Positions 37,014 through 47,603 of a DNA stretch of 64,000 nt are shown one piece after another. The notes below the pieces were generated by a model that was not told the DNA's origin, did no database searches, and saw only the letters and a program-made list of their open reading frames with translations. This stretch comes from Atopsyche davidsoni (lineage: Eukaryota; Arthropoda; Insecta; Trichoptera; Hydrobiosidae). The stretch lies in contig JAILWY010000030.1 in NCBI GenBank assembly GCA_022113835.1, positions 1,054,001 through 1,118,000 on the forward strand, read 5' to 3'. Each line of letters starts with the position of its first letter. Within the stretch, counting starts at the first letter, position 1. Both the position numbers and the translations under genes were made by a program.

Positions 37014-39181
37014 TATTTATAAATCAAAACATTTAAAATACATTCAACTCCCAGCCATATTCCCAATTATACCTCCGCTAGACAAAAAAAAAAAAAAAAA
37101 ACACTCGGTCCATTTGAACGGACAATCGCTTTTTGTTGATACTTTTTGAGAGCTCGATACAATATGGCCGGCGACAGGGCCGAGCGTGTCGTCTCCGGCG
37201 GAGCTATGCGGCCGAAAAAAGGGGCGCAGTCCAAGCGGGGGCCCGAGGCCGCGCGGGGGGCGCCGGCGCTGGGAATGGGCCCCGTCGGCAGAAAACTTCG
37301 ATTTAATCAGCGGCAGGCATTGCCCCGAGATTGGTCAGGGGTTCAAAGACCGTGACGCCCGAGGAGGGGCGCTCCTCGTCATCCGCCACGCGCTGGCTTC
37401 GTCTGTAGTACTCCACACTTCAGCTATTCACATCGTGCTCATCTATAGATAACATATACGATAGTTTTTATTTCGCTTTCAAAAACAACAAAAAATAATC
37501 GTAACCTCATTCATATCTGAAACAAAGCCATTTCCATAAGTGTGATAATTATTTTAGAAATTATTTTTTTTTTTTGTGTGATAAATTTTCCTAGAGAGAT
37601 TTATCTAGATTTGAACAAACAATAAGTTAAGCAATGAAGCTGTTATGTGCCCGTTAGGTGCACACCGGTCTTCGGGTGAACGTAAAGAAAAACACTTTTA
37701 ATACATTTTATATTATGAAATTTATAACACCGACAGAGTGTCGTCGATGGTCACTCTAGTTATGATTGAACTCATGAAAAAAAAAAATAATTTCAAAATT
37801 CTTTTATTTTTCAACCTAACCTAACCCATGAATGATAAAGAGTACAAGTTTAATGCACAAACATGTTATTGAAGTTTGAGATGTTTGTGTTAACTTAATA
37901 ATAAAAGATATAAGAATGGACATTTTAGTCCGTTAGAACTGTAAGTATACATAGTTAAATAAATTCACAAAAATATTATTAAAGGTTAATTGATATCGAG
38001 AGGCGGAGTAAAGTCCATTCCTCAGTACAGTGTACTTTCAACTAAATGATCATAATAGGAAGTACTAAACAAAATATATTGGGGTGATAATGTAGGTACA
38101 TTACATAGCAAGCAAGGCATAATATGTATAACACGTACAAAACGAAAAGCCTCCGACCTTCCAAGCACAAAATGCATGTCTATTCTCACAAGGGATTTCT
38201 AAAATTAAAAACGTAGCTTTTATACAAAATATCTAGGACTGGTTGAAATTCACAAAACTAAACTTGTGTGCGCTCTTTTGTGGACACATTTCAAATTGCT
38301 GTTTACAGGCTTTGTTCAGATTATCTGAGCACGGAAGTCACCCACTCGTGGAGCTTACACACAAAAAAACTCAAGTTCAAGCGATCTGCTTGAGCAATTA
38401 CATTATAAGATGATTTTTACAAAATTTAAGTATCGGATTATTAAATAACGTAAAAAAACGCAGAATAATCGCGACGCCGAAACACGGCAAGTACGTCTCA
38501 ATAAAAACTAAAGCGGAGATAATCTGTAAGTATTATACCTCGGAGATCCCAAATAACACGTTGAATAAAGACTTCGATGATTTATGGTTACATCTGATAC
38601 GTGCGAATTCGCGGGGTGCCTCGTGGATCAACGCCCTGCGGAACGAATCGCCCGCGTGCGCTAACTAGAGGTGTACCTCGGGCCTGGGACACCTCGGCTC
38701 TTGGCAGGTACCGTAACTTCTGACCGTCCTCTGCAGAATCGACAGCCGAAGCAGATCTAAATAAAGTGTGATATAATCATATATATATAAAAAAAATTAA
38801 AAATTCTTTATTTTTCATTAAGTTGTATTACAGTGGTGCGTGGCTATCCCCGTCCTGCGCGCAGGTTTCGGAGCTTGATATGGTAGCATTCATGATTTAC
38901 TATAGATTCAGTAATGTGTTAGGCAGGGAAAATGAGTGGGAAAAACCATTTATTTGCATATGTTTATGTATAATAAATATCTACGAACTAAATAATAAGG
39001 ATAAAAGTTTATAACAATAATAGGTAGGGCAGGAGGGTGCAATGGTCACTCCTTGTATAGGGTCCCCCTGAAGCCGTCGGAGACTTATATTTTCACCGAG
39101 TAGGGTGTGGTGGGGGAATTAATCATATTTATCTTCGTGTTATATATATACATATAGCTTTTAACAGCGTTTTTTTAATAG
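37014..39181. other. Intergenic DNA with two GC-rich islands
   Basis: No gene. A 17-18 base A-run lies near 37084. 37140-37440 is GC-rich with frames open in two phases, a likely by-product of composition. 38580-38760 is a second, shorter GC-rich patch. Both are candidate regulatory DNA only by composition. Confidence 0.45.
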
Positions 39182-39512
39182 ATAAATACCAATATAACCT
39201 TCCCATGTTCAATCGTTTAATAAAGCAGATATGGGTAAAGTGTGCAACAACACTATATGTAATAATAAAGACATAGACGAGAAAGCTGGTTGAAACTATC
39301 TGCTTTTTACTAGTACCAATAGCAATATAATCTTTCAATGTTAAATCGTTTAATAAAGCAGATATGGGTAATGGATAATGTATATTTGTGCTGTAATAAA
39401 TGTAGCGTTTTTTTGTGTTAACTTGCATATTCAAAAACCGCTAGTCAAATAATCCAAAAGAGCGATCTAATAATAAAGATATAGACGAGAAACCTGGTTG
39501 AAACTATCTGCG
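39182..39512. repeat. Interleaved direct duplication
   Basis: Block A (ACCAATATAACCTTCCCATG ... TTTAATAAAGCAGATATGGG) occurs near 39187-39236 and again near 39315-39370. Block B (AATAATAAAGACATAGACGA ... CTGGTTGAAACTATCTGC) occurs near 39259-39303 and again near 39468-39512. The order is A-B-A-spacer-B, as from a local tandem duplication followed by an insertion of about 100 bp before the second B. Confidence 0.75.
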
Positions 39513-40804
39513 GCTGTGATTTATCTCTACATGAAAATTCAGCTATACGTATATACATTTGTGTAACTGGTTTATTGCATTGCAAACACGTATGACTGTT
39601 TTGGGTCTATTTAATATACGCCGAGTTCTCGATTTATTTCTGAAAAACGGTGGTCATAGTAAATTCGAATCGGGTTCGAGCCCCACGTGTGTTTGATTAT
39701 TTATTATATAAATTATATTATTTATATTGTATGCTAATATTGATGTTTGATTAAAAAATAAATTCAACATATGTGTATCAATATTCTGTGCGTGGACTTG
39801 TGAGCATCAGTAACATACACTGAAGCAGCGCCTGTCAGTGGCCGGCGGACCCGGAAGAAGAGCGGCGGCGGTCGTTTCCCACGCCCCCTCCTCCCCGGCC
39901 CCTCCTCCGCCACTGCCTTCTCCCCCCACCCGCCCCCCCTGAAGTTCAAGGCCGTCTGTGACACGCCCGGCGACCGCGAGCCGCTCGCCCGGAGCGGGTC
40001 GGCCAGAAGACGCGACTCGCTCCCGAGACCCGCTTTGGGAATTAGACTGTAATTGAGAAGAGGTTTATTAATTAGCAGCGGCGTGCACTGAATTTTAAAC
40101 TTTAACGTGCACTTGTATTTACTAAATATATGACGCAATGTACAGCATGCAGCGCATAGAAACAAGTAATTCATTTGAAAATATTTTTTTTCAAAATTTG
40201 TACAATAGGAAATCAGATAAATTCAAAATAAATTCGCTTTTTTTGTAATAGAATCGGTTTCGCCAAATCTCTTGATTGGCATCGACAGACAGGTTTATGT
40301 AGGCGTTGAATTTAAAGGCATACTTGACGTAAATAATCATACGTAAAGCTTGAAAATAGATCGAAAAGATTTTGAATTCATAATTAAGATAAATATATGT
40401 GTGTTTATATTATTGCTTGTAATCATTTATACCCACAAACTCATAATCAACAAACAGAAGTATTATTATGATATTTATATTTTATTTATTTATTCAATAA
40501 TCACAAAATAAATGTATGATAGTAATTCGACAAATATCAACTTACTAATAAAAAATAACAAATTTACGTTATAAGTGTAATAAGGTAGTTTAAATACACA
40601 AAGTGATCAGAAACTGAGTTAATCAATAATTATTGATTAGCATTATATTGATAACACCTTTAATCTATTTAATCCTTTAATATACTTTAAATTCAGTAAT
40701 TACATTAATCCCACAAATGTTTTCATATCTGTCTTAAAAACAAAACCATTCAAATAACACATTTACTTTACATGATGTTTCAATATACTTATTCTGCTTA
40801 TTCC
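39513..40804. other. Intergenic DNA with a GC-rich island
   Basis: A good B-box-like word, GGGTTCGAGCCCCACGTGTG, stands alone at 39672-39691. 39820-40060 is a GC-rich island with a C/T tract at 39880-39946. The 136-codon minus-strand frame across it has no motif. A GGTTTCGCCAAATCTCTTGA piece at 40257-40276 is a fragment of the fold-back family. Confidence 0.5.
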
Positions 40805-40808
40805 CAAA

Positions 40809-40866
40809 CGTTTTGGTTAAGTGGATAAACCGTTTACTCTTGTAAGGTCCTGAGTTCGATTAAACT
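40809..40866 (+). repeat. tRNA-like fragment
   Basis: TTTTGGTTAAGTGGATAAAC (A-box-like) is followed by GGTCCTGAGTTCGATTAAA (B-box-like). Degenerate. Confidence 0.4.
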
Positions 40867-41165
40867 GACTTATCGAAAAGAATTTGTATGGACAAGAGAT
40901 ACCATACAATAAAAGTTTTCACTATTATTTCGACGCTACAGTTTGCGACTCAACACCCAAGAAATGCGCCCATTATCAACAATTTCTGTAACCTGACATC
41001 GCACCCAGCTTCTTGAAATTGCTAAAGTTGTAATAATGAGTTTAAATGTAATTTTGACTTCTACTTATTTTGACTAATAAAATTTTAAGTGACCTACGTA
41101 GTGGCGTAGCTTTGTCAGGCACGAGACGAGCGGCAGTGCTACAATGGACAATGTAGATTACACAA

Positions 41166-41222
41166 ACACGATAGTCGAACGGTAAAGTGCTTCGTTCTGA
41201 AAACAGGGTCAAAAGTTCGAAA
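41166..41222 (+). repeat. tRNA-like fragment
   Basis: ACACGATAGTCGAACGGTAA, then AGTGCTTCG, then GGGTCAAAAGTTCGA. The A-box region and a weak B box are present; the cloverleaf is incomplete. Confidence 0.35.
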
Positions 41223-41834
41223 GATGTCGACCAATGTTGTATATGAATACGCATATTATATTTACAACATAATTTTATATTCTAACGCCTAAGTTCGTGA
41301 AGATTTCTTATATAAAAAAGTGTTTAAAAAGCAGTTAAATACATAACTAGGATATAACAAAAAATACTTTAAAATTGTAAAAAGTTAACGAATAACATTT
41401 TTTAAGTTATTAACGTTCGTTTAAGTATAAGTAAAATCAAACTTGACGTATTTAACGCTCAGTGATGAATGTTTTATTATTGTGTTATCACAAGTTGAAA
41501 TTAAAAATATAAGGGATGAATTTTTGGCATTACGCGGGCATGATCAAAACTCACCCCTCTGCAGCTATCGCAGCCTGGAAATACTTTAGCTTTGTAAGTA
41601 AGAGGGTATGGGAAATGTTGAATGCATGTGCAGAACCGATGAACCTGTTTTGCTAAATAAATGGGTTTAAACACCAGTGCTTAGGAAAAAAAAAGTTTTT
41701 CTCGTCGTTTATTCTGTGAACGTTTTTAATTTTGTATTTTTGTTGGAGTAAACATCTATAGGTAACGTTCAGTAGTTTAGCGAAATCAGTAGTCTACTCT
41801 TTTGCACTCTTTTAGTAGAAATAAGGGTAAGTAG

Positions 41835-42038
41835 GTGGAGTTGGACATCTTCCAGGATCCTATGGGCATTGGCCTGATGGAGTCTACAGGGTGTGCCAAG
41901 AAGCAGCGTAGGACCGAGGAGTTAGGGTTATTACAAGGTATGTTTACAGGGAGACAGAATTCTCATCTACAGCGTGATCTCGAATCAGATAAATTAAAAG
42001 ATTTCTGCGATAATATTTTTACTGAATATCAATTATAA
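41835..42038 (+). CDS. Possible coding fragment or ORFan (67 codons)
   Basis: An open frame of 67 codons beginning with a GTG (no upstream in-frame ATG seen), with an internal ATG at the MGIGLMES segment. Unlike other frames in this desert it is not low in complexity: it is rich in Glu, Asp, Gln, Arg and Leu and ends DNIFTEYQL before TAA. Acceptor-like CTTCCAG stands near 41855. An AATAAA-like word follows near 42174. I recognise no family. It could be a lone exon, an exapted transposon piece or chance. Confidence 0.15.
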   Translation: MELDIFQDPMGIGLMESTGCAKKQRRTEELGLLQGMFTGRQNSHLQRDLESDKLKDFCDNIFTEYQL

Positions 42039-42397
42039 TTGATAAGAGATTTATGTAATTCAAATGCAATAGCGCTTATAATATCAATTTATATTTTTAA
42101 ACAATGCATATGTAACAGTAAGTGGGTTTCGGCTATATTACATTTTGCTTTGTTTTCTGATTTGTATGAATTAAATAAATACAAACGATTGATTGTAAAA
42201 ACTACCCAATAGTTTCCGTTTTTATTCACATTTGAAAATGAAAACGAGATTTCCGAAAATCTTCAGAAATTTCTGAAGGGTAGGTCATTTTCATTTTCAG
42301 CGCTAATTTCAGGATACGACGGGACAGGCCTGGGCGCACTCGACCTCCTGAGGACGCGCCCTCCGAGCCGTGGGAGGAAAGCAGCTTAGCCTTGGAC

Positions 42398-42765
42398 CAA
42401 GGCGTAGTCAACCTTTTTAAACCAATCGCCTAATTTTGTATCTTTGTTAGCAGTAAAATTTTCTTACTGCCCACCGGTTCCGCAGTAACCTAATTTTGTA
42501 CTATTACGAAATTCTCGTAATATTTAAGTAAAAATAATGTAGTTTTATATATACTTTGCTTATGTTTAATATGAGATAGAAAAAATGATTTGATAATGCA
42601 TTTCTGTATTTTGTGTAGTAGAGATTTCCAAATGGTGGATTTTTGAACATGTCAGCCGGTAGAAGAACTTTAATAACGATAAGTATATTAAACCTCTGAA
42701 GCCTGGTATGAGAACCTGAATCACTCTCTGGTGATAGATTCAAGCGTACAGGTTGCCTACCCCTG
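42398..42765. mobile_element. hAT-type MITE with 8-bp target duplication
   Basis: The left end CAAGGCGTAGTCAACC and the complement of the right end CAGGGGTAGGCAACC are related terminal inverted repeats; the latter is the classical hAT start. The 8-base words CCTTGGAC (42390-42397) and CCTTAGAC (42766-42773) stand directly outside, matching at seven of eight bases, as expected for a hAT target duplication. The 368 bp between them code for nothing, so this is a non-autonomous copy. Confidence 0.75.
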
Positions 42766-43557
42766 CCTTAGACATCCAACATGGGCGCGCTTCACCGGAA
42801 ACACAACTACTTAGAATAAACTGCGCGTGTGCGGGCGCTCTCTTATTCAACGCAGACCCAATTAAAACGTTTATAAGTCAAATGATCTAAACGGTTTTAT
42901 TAAATAATGTTTTTGGATATTTTCGTTTATATTTATTGTGTTTATGAGTTACTCGGATTCGAGCGGGTCAATATTCTGGGCTCCCTCGAGAAAGCGCACC
43001 TCTCCGAGCGCGCTACAGTTAAAATAAGGCTGTTGTCAACCCTAAGCCGTTTTAAGATTTAATTTTTATATACGAAATGTTTTCATCGTTTCCACATCAT
43101 ACTGTGTTAAATGCAAACACACGTTAGAATAACTCTAAACGATAGCCCTAATTTAACTATAAAAAATAAAACTCATCATATTATGTTTTATCTTGACATA
43201 ATAACAAGCGATGTATACAAATATTTGTTAAAAGAGAAGATGCTCCTATCATAAAGTACGTATCACATTCCAGCTCTGTGGCTAGTGAGTGGGTGCTGTC
43301 CATCTAACTGAAGCGTAGGAGGAAGTCCATTTGCTGGGATCATACCAGACTTTGGAACAGCTGGTTAACCACGTGACATGGAGGACCAGCTACTTATGGT
43401 GCCACGTCTCGCTTGTCTAGAATTACAAACTCTACCTAGCATTTTTTTTATAACTGAACGTAAAATTCAATATCATGACATAATCATTATCTATTAAAAA
43501 TGCATCCTGTCGCAAGTTAAATAATTCTTATACTAAAGACGTTTGAGGTTCACTAGT

Positions 43558-43626
43558 TAGGACCGGGGTCGAACCTTAAACCATCCGATTGGGAGTACAC
43601 AGTCTAACCTCTGAGCTAACGACCCA
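43558..43626 (-). repeat. tRNA-like sequence with good A and B boxes
   Basis: The minus strand has GTTAGCTCAGAGGTTAGA, a good match to the tRNA A-box consensus, and AAGGTTCGACCCC, a good B box, with normal spacing. Acceptor-stem and T-stem pairing are poor, so it is not called a working tRNA, but the internal RNA polymerase III promoter boxes look intact. Confidence 0.45.
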
Positions 43627-43796
43627 AAGTTCTAACCTCGAATCATTTAGATTAAGAGTTTAAATCAACTCATTTATGAGAGTATGCGGCCGCAAGAGCA
43701 AAAGTAGATAAGTTAGCAAGTGGGTGCATTACTATTCAAGAAACGAAACTTTGTTGTATCAAAACTAAAATTATTTATAAAACGTTTTGCTTTGCC

Positions 43797-43842
43797 CAGA
43801 TTCGAACCTTGAACCATTTAGTTGGCAAGCTCTGGTCGAAAC
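43797..43842 (-). repeat. tRNA-like fragment related to 43558-43626
   Basis: TTCGAACCTTGAACCATTTA resembles GTCGAACCTTAAACCATCCG of the neighbour 240 bp to the left, so the two are probably a diverged pair. Confidence 0.4.
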
Positions 43843-44689
43843 TATTATATTTAAAAAATGAATATAAATAAATATTTAAATCCTAATTTTTGACAGGGAA
43901 AAACAGGTTCAGATAAAGGGAGTGATAGTTCATTCCTAATTTTCCTAATATCTAAAGTACCTTTAGTTTTATTAAAAAATAATATTTTTGTTAAAAAATC
44001 AATTGTTCGGTTTCTGGATTATATTAACATCGATTTGAATATGATTAAATGAATTGATACCGTTAAATTTATTTGAAAAAAAAAACCTAATTACTAAACT
44101 TTTATTAAATATCATTATGTTTCATAATGTTACTACTGAAATGAATGAATACTTAATTATATCACGCGATAAAAAGGTAAGTCTTTGAATATATGAGAGG
44201 ATAAGCAATTTTTATTTTTATTGAGCAATACAAAAACCGTGTATTTTTTAATGTTGGAAATAACAAAATATTAGAGTTTTGTTAGTTTCTATAATTCACT
44301 CCCACGTCTTCAAATATTCATTTAATTTATCGCCCCGCCCGAGAATTCAAATAAAGAATATTTTATTTGAAATTCGAAACGGACGCGTATTAATTTAAAA
44401 TTCAAATATTTGAGTTTCGAACGAAAAATACGAATACATTTTGCATTCTTGTTTTAAATATTAACAAAATGAGGACATCTTTATTAAAAAAAAAAAAAAA
44501 ACACGAAATTCACGGTTCGGAATCGAACAATTGTTTTTCAGGACCTCTGCGGAAAATTTGAAAAAGACATAAAAAAAATTTTTTAAAAAGTATTATGTAA
44601 GTACACACTGTGTCCGCGTATGGTCAAATTGATAATTATTAAAAAAATCAAAGACGCCATAAATTTAATACGAATAACACAAACGCAAA

Positions 44690-45280
44690 AAAATTAGAAC
44701 ACAGTATGTGCGTCTCGCTCGCACGCGCGGCGGTTGGCGCGGTGCGAGCGAGACGGGGAGAGACGAGCGGACACAATGAGGAGAGGAGTACAAAAACGGG
44801 ACAGTACCCGAAGCGAGTTCATTGAAGTAACGGCGCGGGGCCGGGCGGGCATTCTTCAGAGCGGGACGCCGCTATCGCCGCCCTCCCGCTCGCTCGGCTG
44901 TTGATCTCGCATAATGAGTTATGTAAGCCGGGGTAATCCGATTGGAACATTACTAAACGTATTCATTTCGTAATGGCGGCGGGCCGTATTGAATGTTGGT
45001 GATATCGCGTCCGCCGCTGGAGCAGACCTCGCGGTCCCAACCACGCCGTCCTCTGCCAACTACTTTTCACACAAAAAAAACATGTAAACACCCCTAATCC
45101 GATGGCAACCTTACTGACAAAACGCTGGTGAGCAGAAGAACTCCCAGTCCAAACTGCGACGACTTTTAGCCCACTGAGTTATGTAAACCTGGTTTTCCGA
45201 TGGGAACAATACCGAGGGTTATGACAAGTGGGAGGGGGAGCTGTATTGAAATGTCGGTGCTTACGCGAACATTTGCTAAA
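44690..45280. promoter_or_regulatory. GC-rich island with a triplicated, diverged module
   Basis: A GC-rich patch (44700-45060) is followed by sequence that repeats itself. Copy 1, 44914-45009, and copy 3, 45172-45269, share GAGTTATGTAA, CC.GG, TCCGAT.GGAACA.TAC, TGG...GG and GTATTGAA(A)TGT.GGTG, ending in CGCG. Copy 2, about 45081-45125, is shorter and shares ATGTAA, TAATCCGATGGcAAC and TTACTgA. TAATCC is the site of Bicoid/Orthodenticle-type homeodomains. There is no coding capacity. A multi-copy enhancer module is my preferred reading. Confidence 0.5.
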
Positions 45281-47288
45281 CCAGATCTAAGGTTCCGTGG
45301 TTTAACAACATCATAACGTGGGTTAACCCCACGTGTAGTGATTTATTATTATGAATTGTGAATTAAAAAGTTTTTCATCCCCTCGGGGAGCGCCGCTCAT
45401 CTTTAGAGTAGAGGGGATGAATGCATCACAAAAAGAAAAAAATAAGAAAATTTGTTTTATAGAAGATTTATCGTTAAAAAGTATAATTAATGCGATTAAT
45501 AAATTTTACACACACCATTAAAAACTGTACATTTTTTTTCAAAATTAAATTCTTTTGCACAGAAACAATATTTTTCAGAGCGTTTTGCCAAAATATTATC
45601 ATGGTGTTTTTTTTTAATGAATTCCAAAAATTTTACGCTATATCCAAACAGCACTCGATATTTAATATATTTTTAGAATTACCTGGAAAATAATCGTTAA
45701 TGATTCAGTAATCATAGATGATAACAATAAAAATATATAAATCGATTAGATTCGATAACGCTTTCGGATAAATCCGATTAAAATAATCGTAAATTGTTTC
45801 CATCACTAAAAGTAAAGTAAACAGGAATAGATTCTGGCATTGAATTATACCAGCGCAAGATTTCGAGGATTTAATTTTAAACAAGTAGATTAGAAACAGA
45901 ATAGATATTGTTACGTGAGTTTTCTACCTGCTTTCTAATTCGGCGGCGAGAAGACTTAAGGCCCTCGCTTTTGATTTTCTCAGGCGTAAAAAAATCATAC
46001 AAATATATTAAATAATAGAATGATCCTTTATGCAGTTGACCAGCAATTTACATTTGTTAGAAGTCCTTCGAGTGTAAATAAAATGCTTGGGTATTGAAAA
46101 TTAGGTTTTTTTCTGTAATAACAAAAAATTGTTAAAAATATTTTCACTCAATATAAAAATAATTGCACATTTATATAGGTCTAAGATGAGGCTGCAATGG
46201 TTAAATGTAAACTTTATAAAAATCACGATTTTACATAAAATGCAAGTTGAAAATAATAATAAACTTTAATGTAGTAAAAAACCCTTGAAGAAGGTCATGT
46301 ATTATATTATGCCTATTACCTTTAAAAAACACTTTAAAAAGTTACAATTCATGGCAATCCAAGATCAGTCCCCTTAAGTAGTCGCGCAAGCAGCCTGGTC
46401 CAGCGGCAGAAGGCACTGTAGATAATGATACACGACTACTTCCGCGACGAATCTAGCATTTTCTGGAATTTCCGGTCGCGTCCCACGCGGTACACTTTTG
46501 AAGAAAGCTCTGTTTATTGTACAGCCTAATCTAGAATCGAAGAAAATTTCCAATATGTCGCACTCTTGATTGTTAATATTAGAATAACCAATTAATCGAT
46601 TATTCTTCGAATTCGAATGTTTTATGAGCGAGTGATTTATTATCATCATGACACTGTGTTGCCTCATCCAAAACCAATAATCAATTAGCTTATCATTAAT
46701 AAACCACTAATTTATTAAATATATGCATGAAATGTAACAAATTTAATTATGTATATTATAATCTTTCAATTTTTTATAGAAATGAGTGTTGAGAATTGTT
46801 GATCTGATTTGTCAGACATTCATCTGATGATGAACCTAGTGTGACTAAAAAATGTAAAAAATATATTTGTAAAGCGCCAAAAACATCATAAATTATTTAT
46901 TTAAACAAAATGTTAAAAATTGATTTTGAAGTCTCACCAAGAAGACTCTTATCAAGACAGACATCGTCATGTTATAAGTAATATTATATACTGGTTACTA
47001 AAAAAAAAATTTTGTCGCATAAATAGTTAATCCAAAGAAAACAATTGATAAATGATTTATGTAAACAAAGGATCAATAAATATGAAGCAATCGATTTCTA
47101 AGTCATAAAAAAACGAAGAGTAAGTTCGATTCCATGTTTCTAACAAGCCGATTAATTCTCTGCGGCCCAAAAGAAAGCTCTTGACGCCCCCTCGGCGTGT
47201 GGAACCTACCCACGCCACATTATCGCAGCAATAATCGTGTCGTCGGTGCTTCCAACTGGCCCGCGTACATTACCAAAGCAAAAAATCC
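45281..47288. other. Intergenic DNA
   Basis: Holds a spaced palindrome ACGTGGG-TTAAC-CCCACGT at 45317-45335 and the hairpin listed next. 46370-46660 is a less AT-rich patch. No gene. Confidence 0.5.
45373..45421. repeat. Small inverted repeat (hairpin)
   Basis: TTCATCCCCTC is followed 27 bases later by its exact complement GAGGGGATGAA. An 11-bp stem is too short for a usual microRNA precursor. Confidence 0.6.
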
Positions 47289-47434
47289 AGCTGCCTACAC
47301 ACGCTGCAATACAAGCGACAACCGGAAGGTAATCAACCAATAGCTTCCTCTTATTTTTAATGTTAGCAATCAACACAAAAGAGGACGCTGTTACCGATAC
47401 GCTATTAGTTGTGTCGCAGCGTGTGTAGGCTGCT
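47289..47434. mobile_element. Fold-back MITE, copy 1
   Basis: Ends AGCTGCCTACACACGCTGC and, complemented, AGCAGCCTACACACGCTGC. Inside, CCAATAGCTTCCTCTT pairs loosely with AAGAGGACGC..GCTATTAG. No coding capacity. Confidence 0.7.
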
Positions 47435-47436
47435 TT

Positions 47437-47603
47437 GAGCTGCCTAATGATATCGCGACACAATCGGCAACCAAACGGTAACAAACCAATAGGTCTCTGT
47501 TTCACGTTGAATACTAAAGCATAACCATAAAAAAAAACATCCAAAACAATAAGAGACCGCTATTGGTTAATGGCCGTTGTGTCGCGGCGTGTGTAGGCAG
47601 CTC
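47437..47603. mobile_element. Fold-back MITE, copy 2, head to tail with copy 1
   Basis: The right end complemented reads GAGCTGCCTACACACGCCGC followed by GACACAA; the left end has GAGCTGCCTAATGATATCGC then GACACAA. Inside, CCAATAGGTCTCT pairs with AGAGACCGCTATTGG. It belongs to the same family as 47289-47434 and stands two bases away. Confidence 0.7.

Larger units (their letters stand above)
42774..44689. other. Intergenic AT-rich DNA
   Basis: No gene. 43255-43430 is GC-richer and not assignable. The tRNA-like pieces are listed separately. A run of 17 A lies near 44487-44503. Confidence 0.5.

Noticed and set aside
39764..40174. 136-codon minus-strand frame
   Set aside because: Its centre is the complement of a C/T-rich tract, giving Gly/Arg/Pro-rich low-complexity sequence; the ends are AT-rich.
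45373..45421. microRNA precursor
   Set aside because: The stem is only 11 bp, shorter than the usual 22 or more, and no known microRNA seed was recognised.
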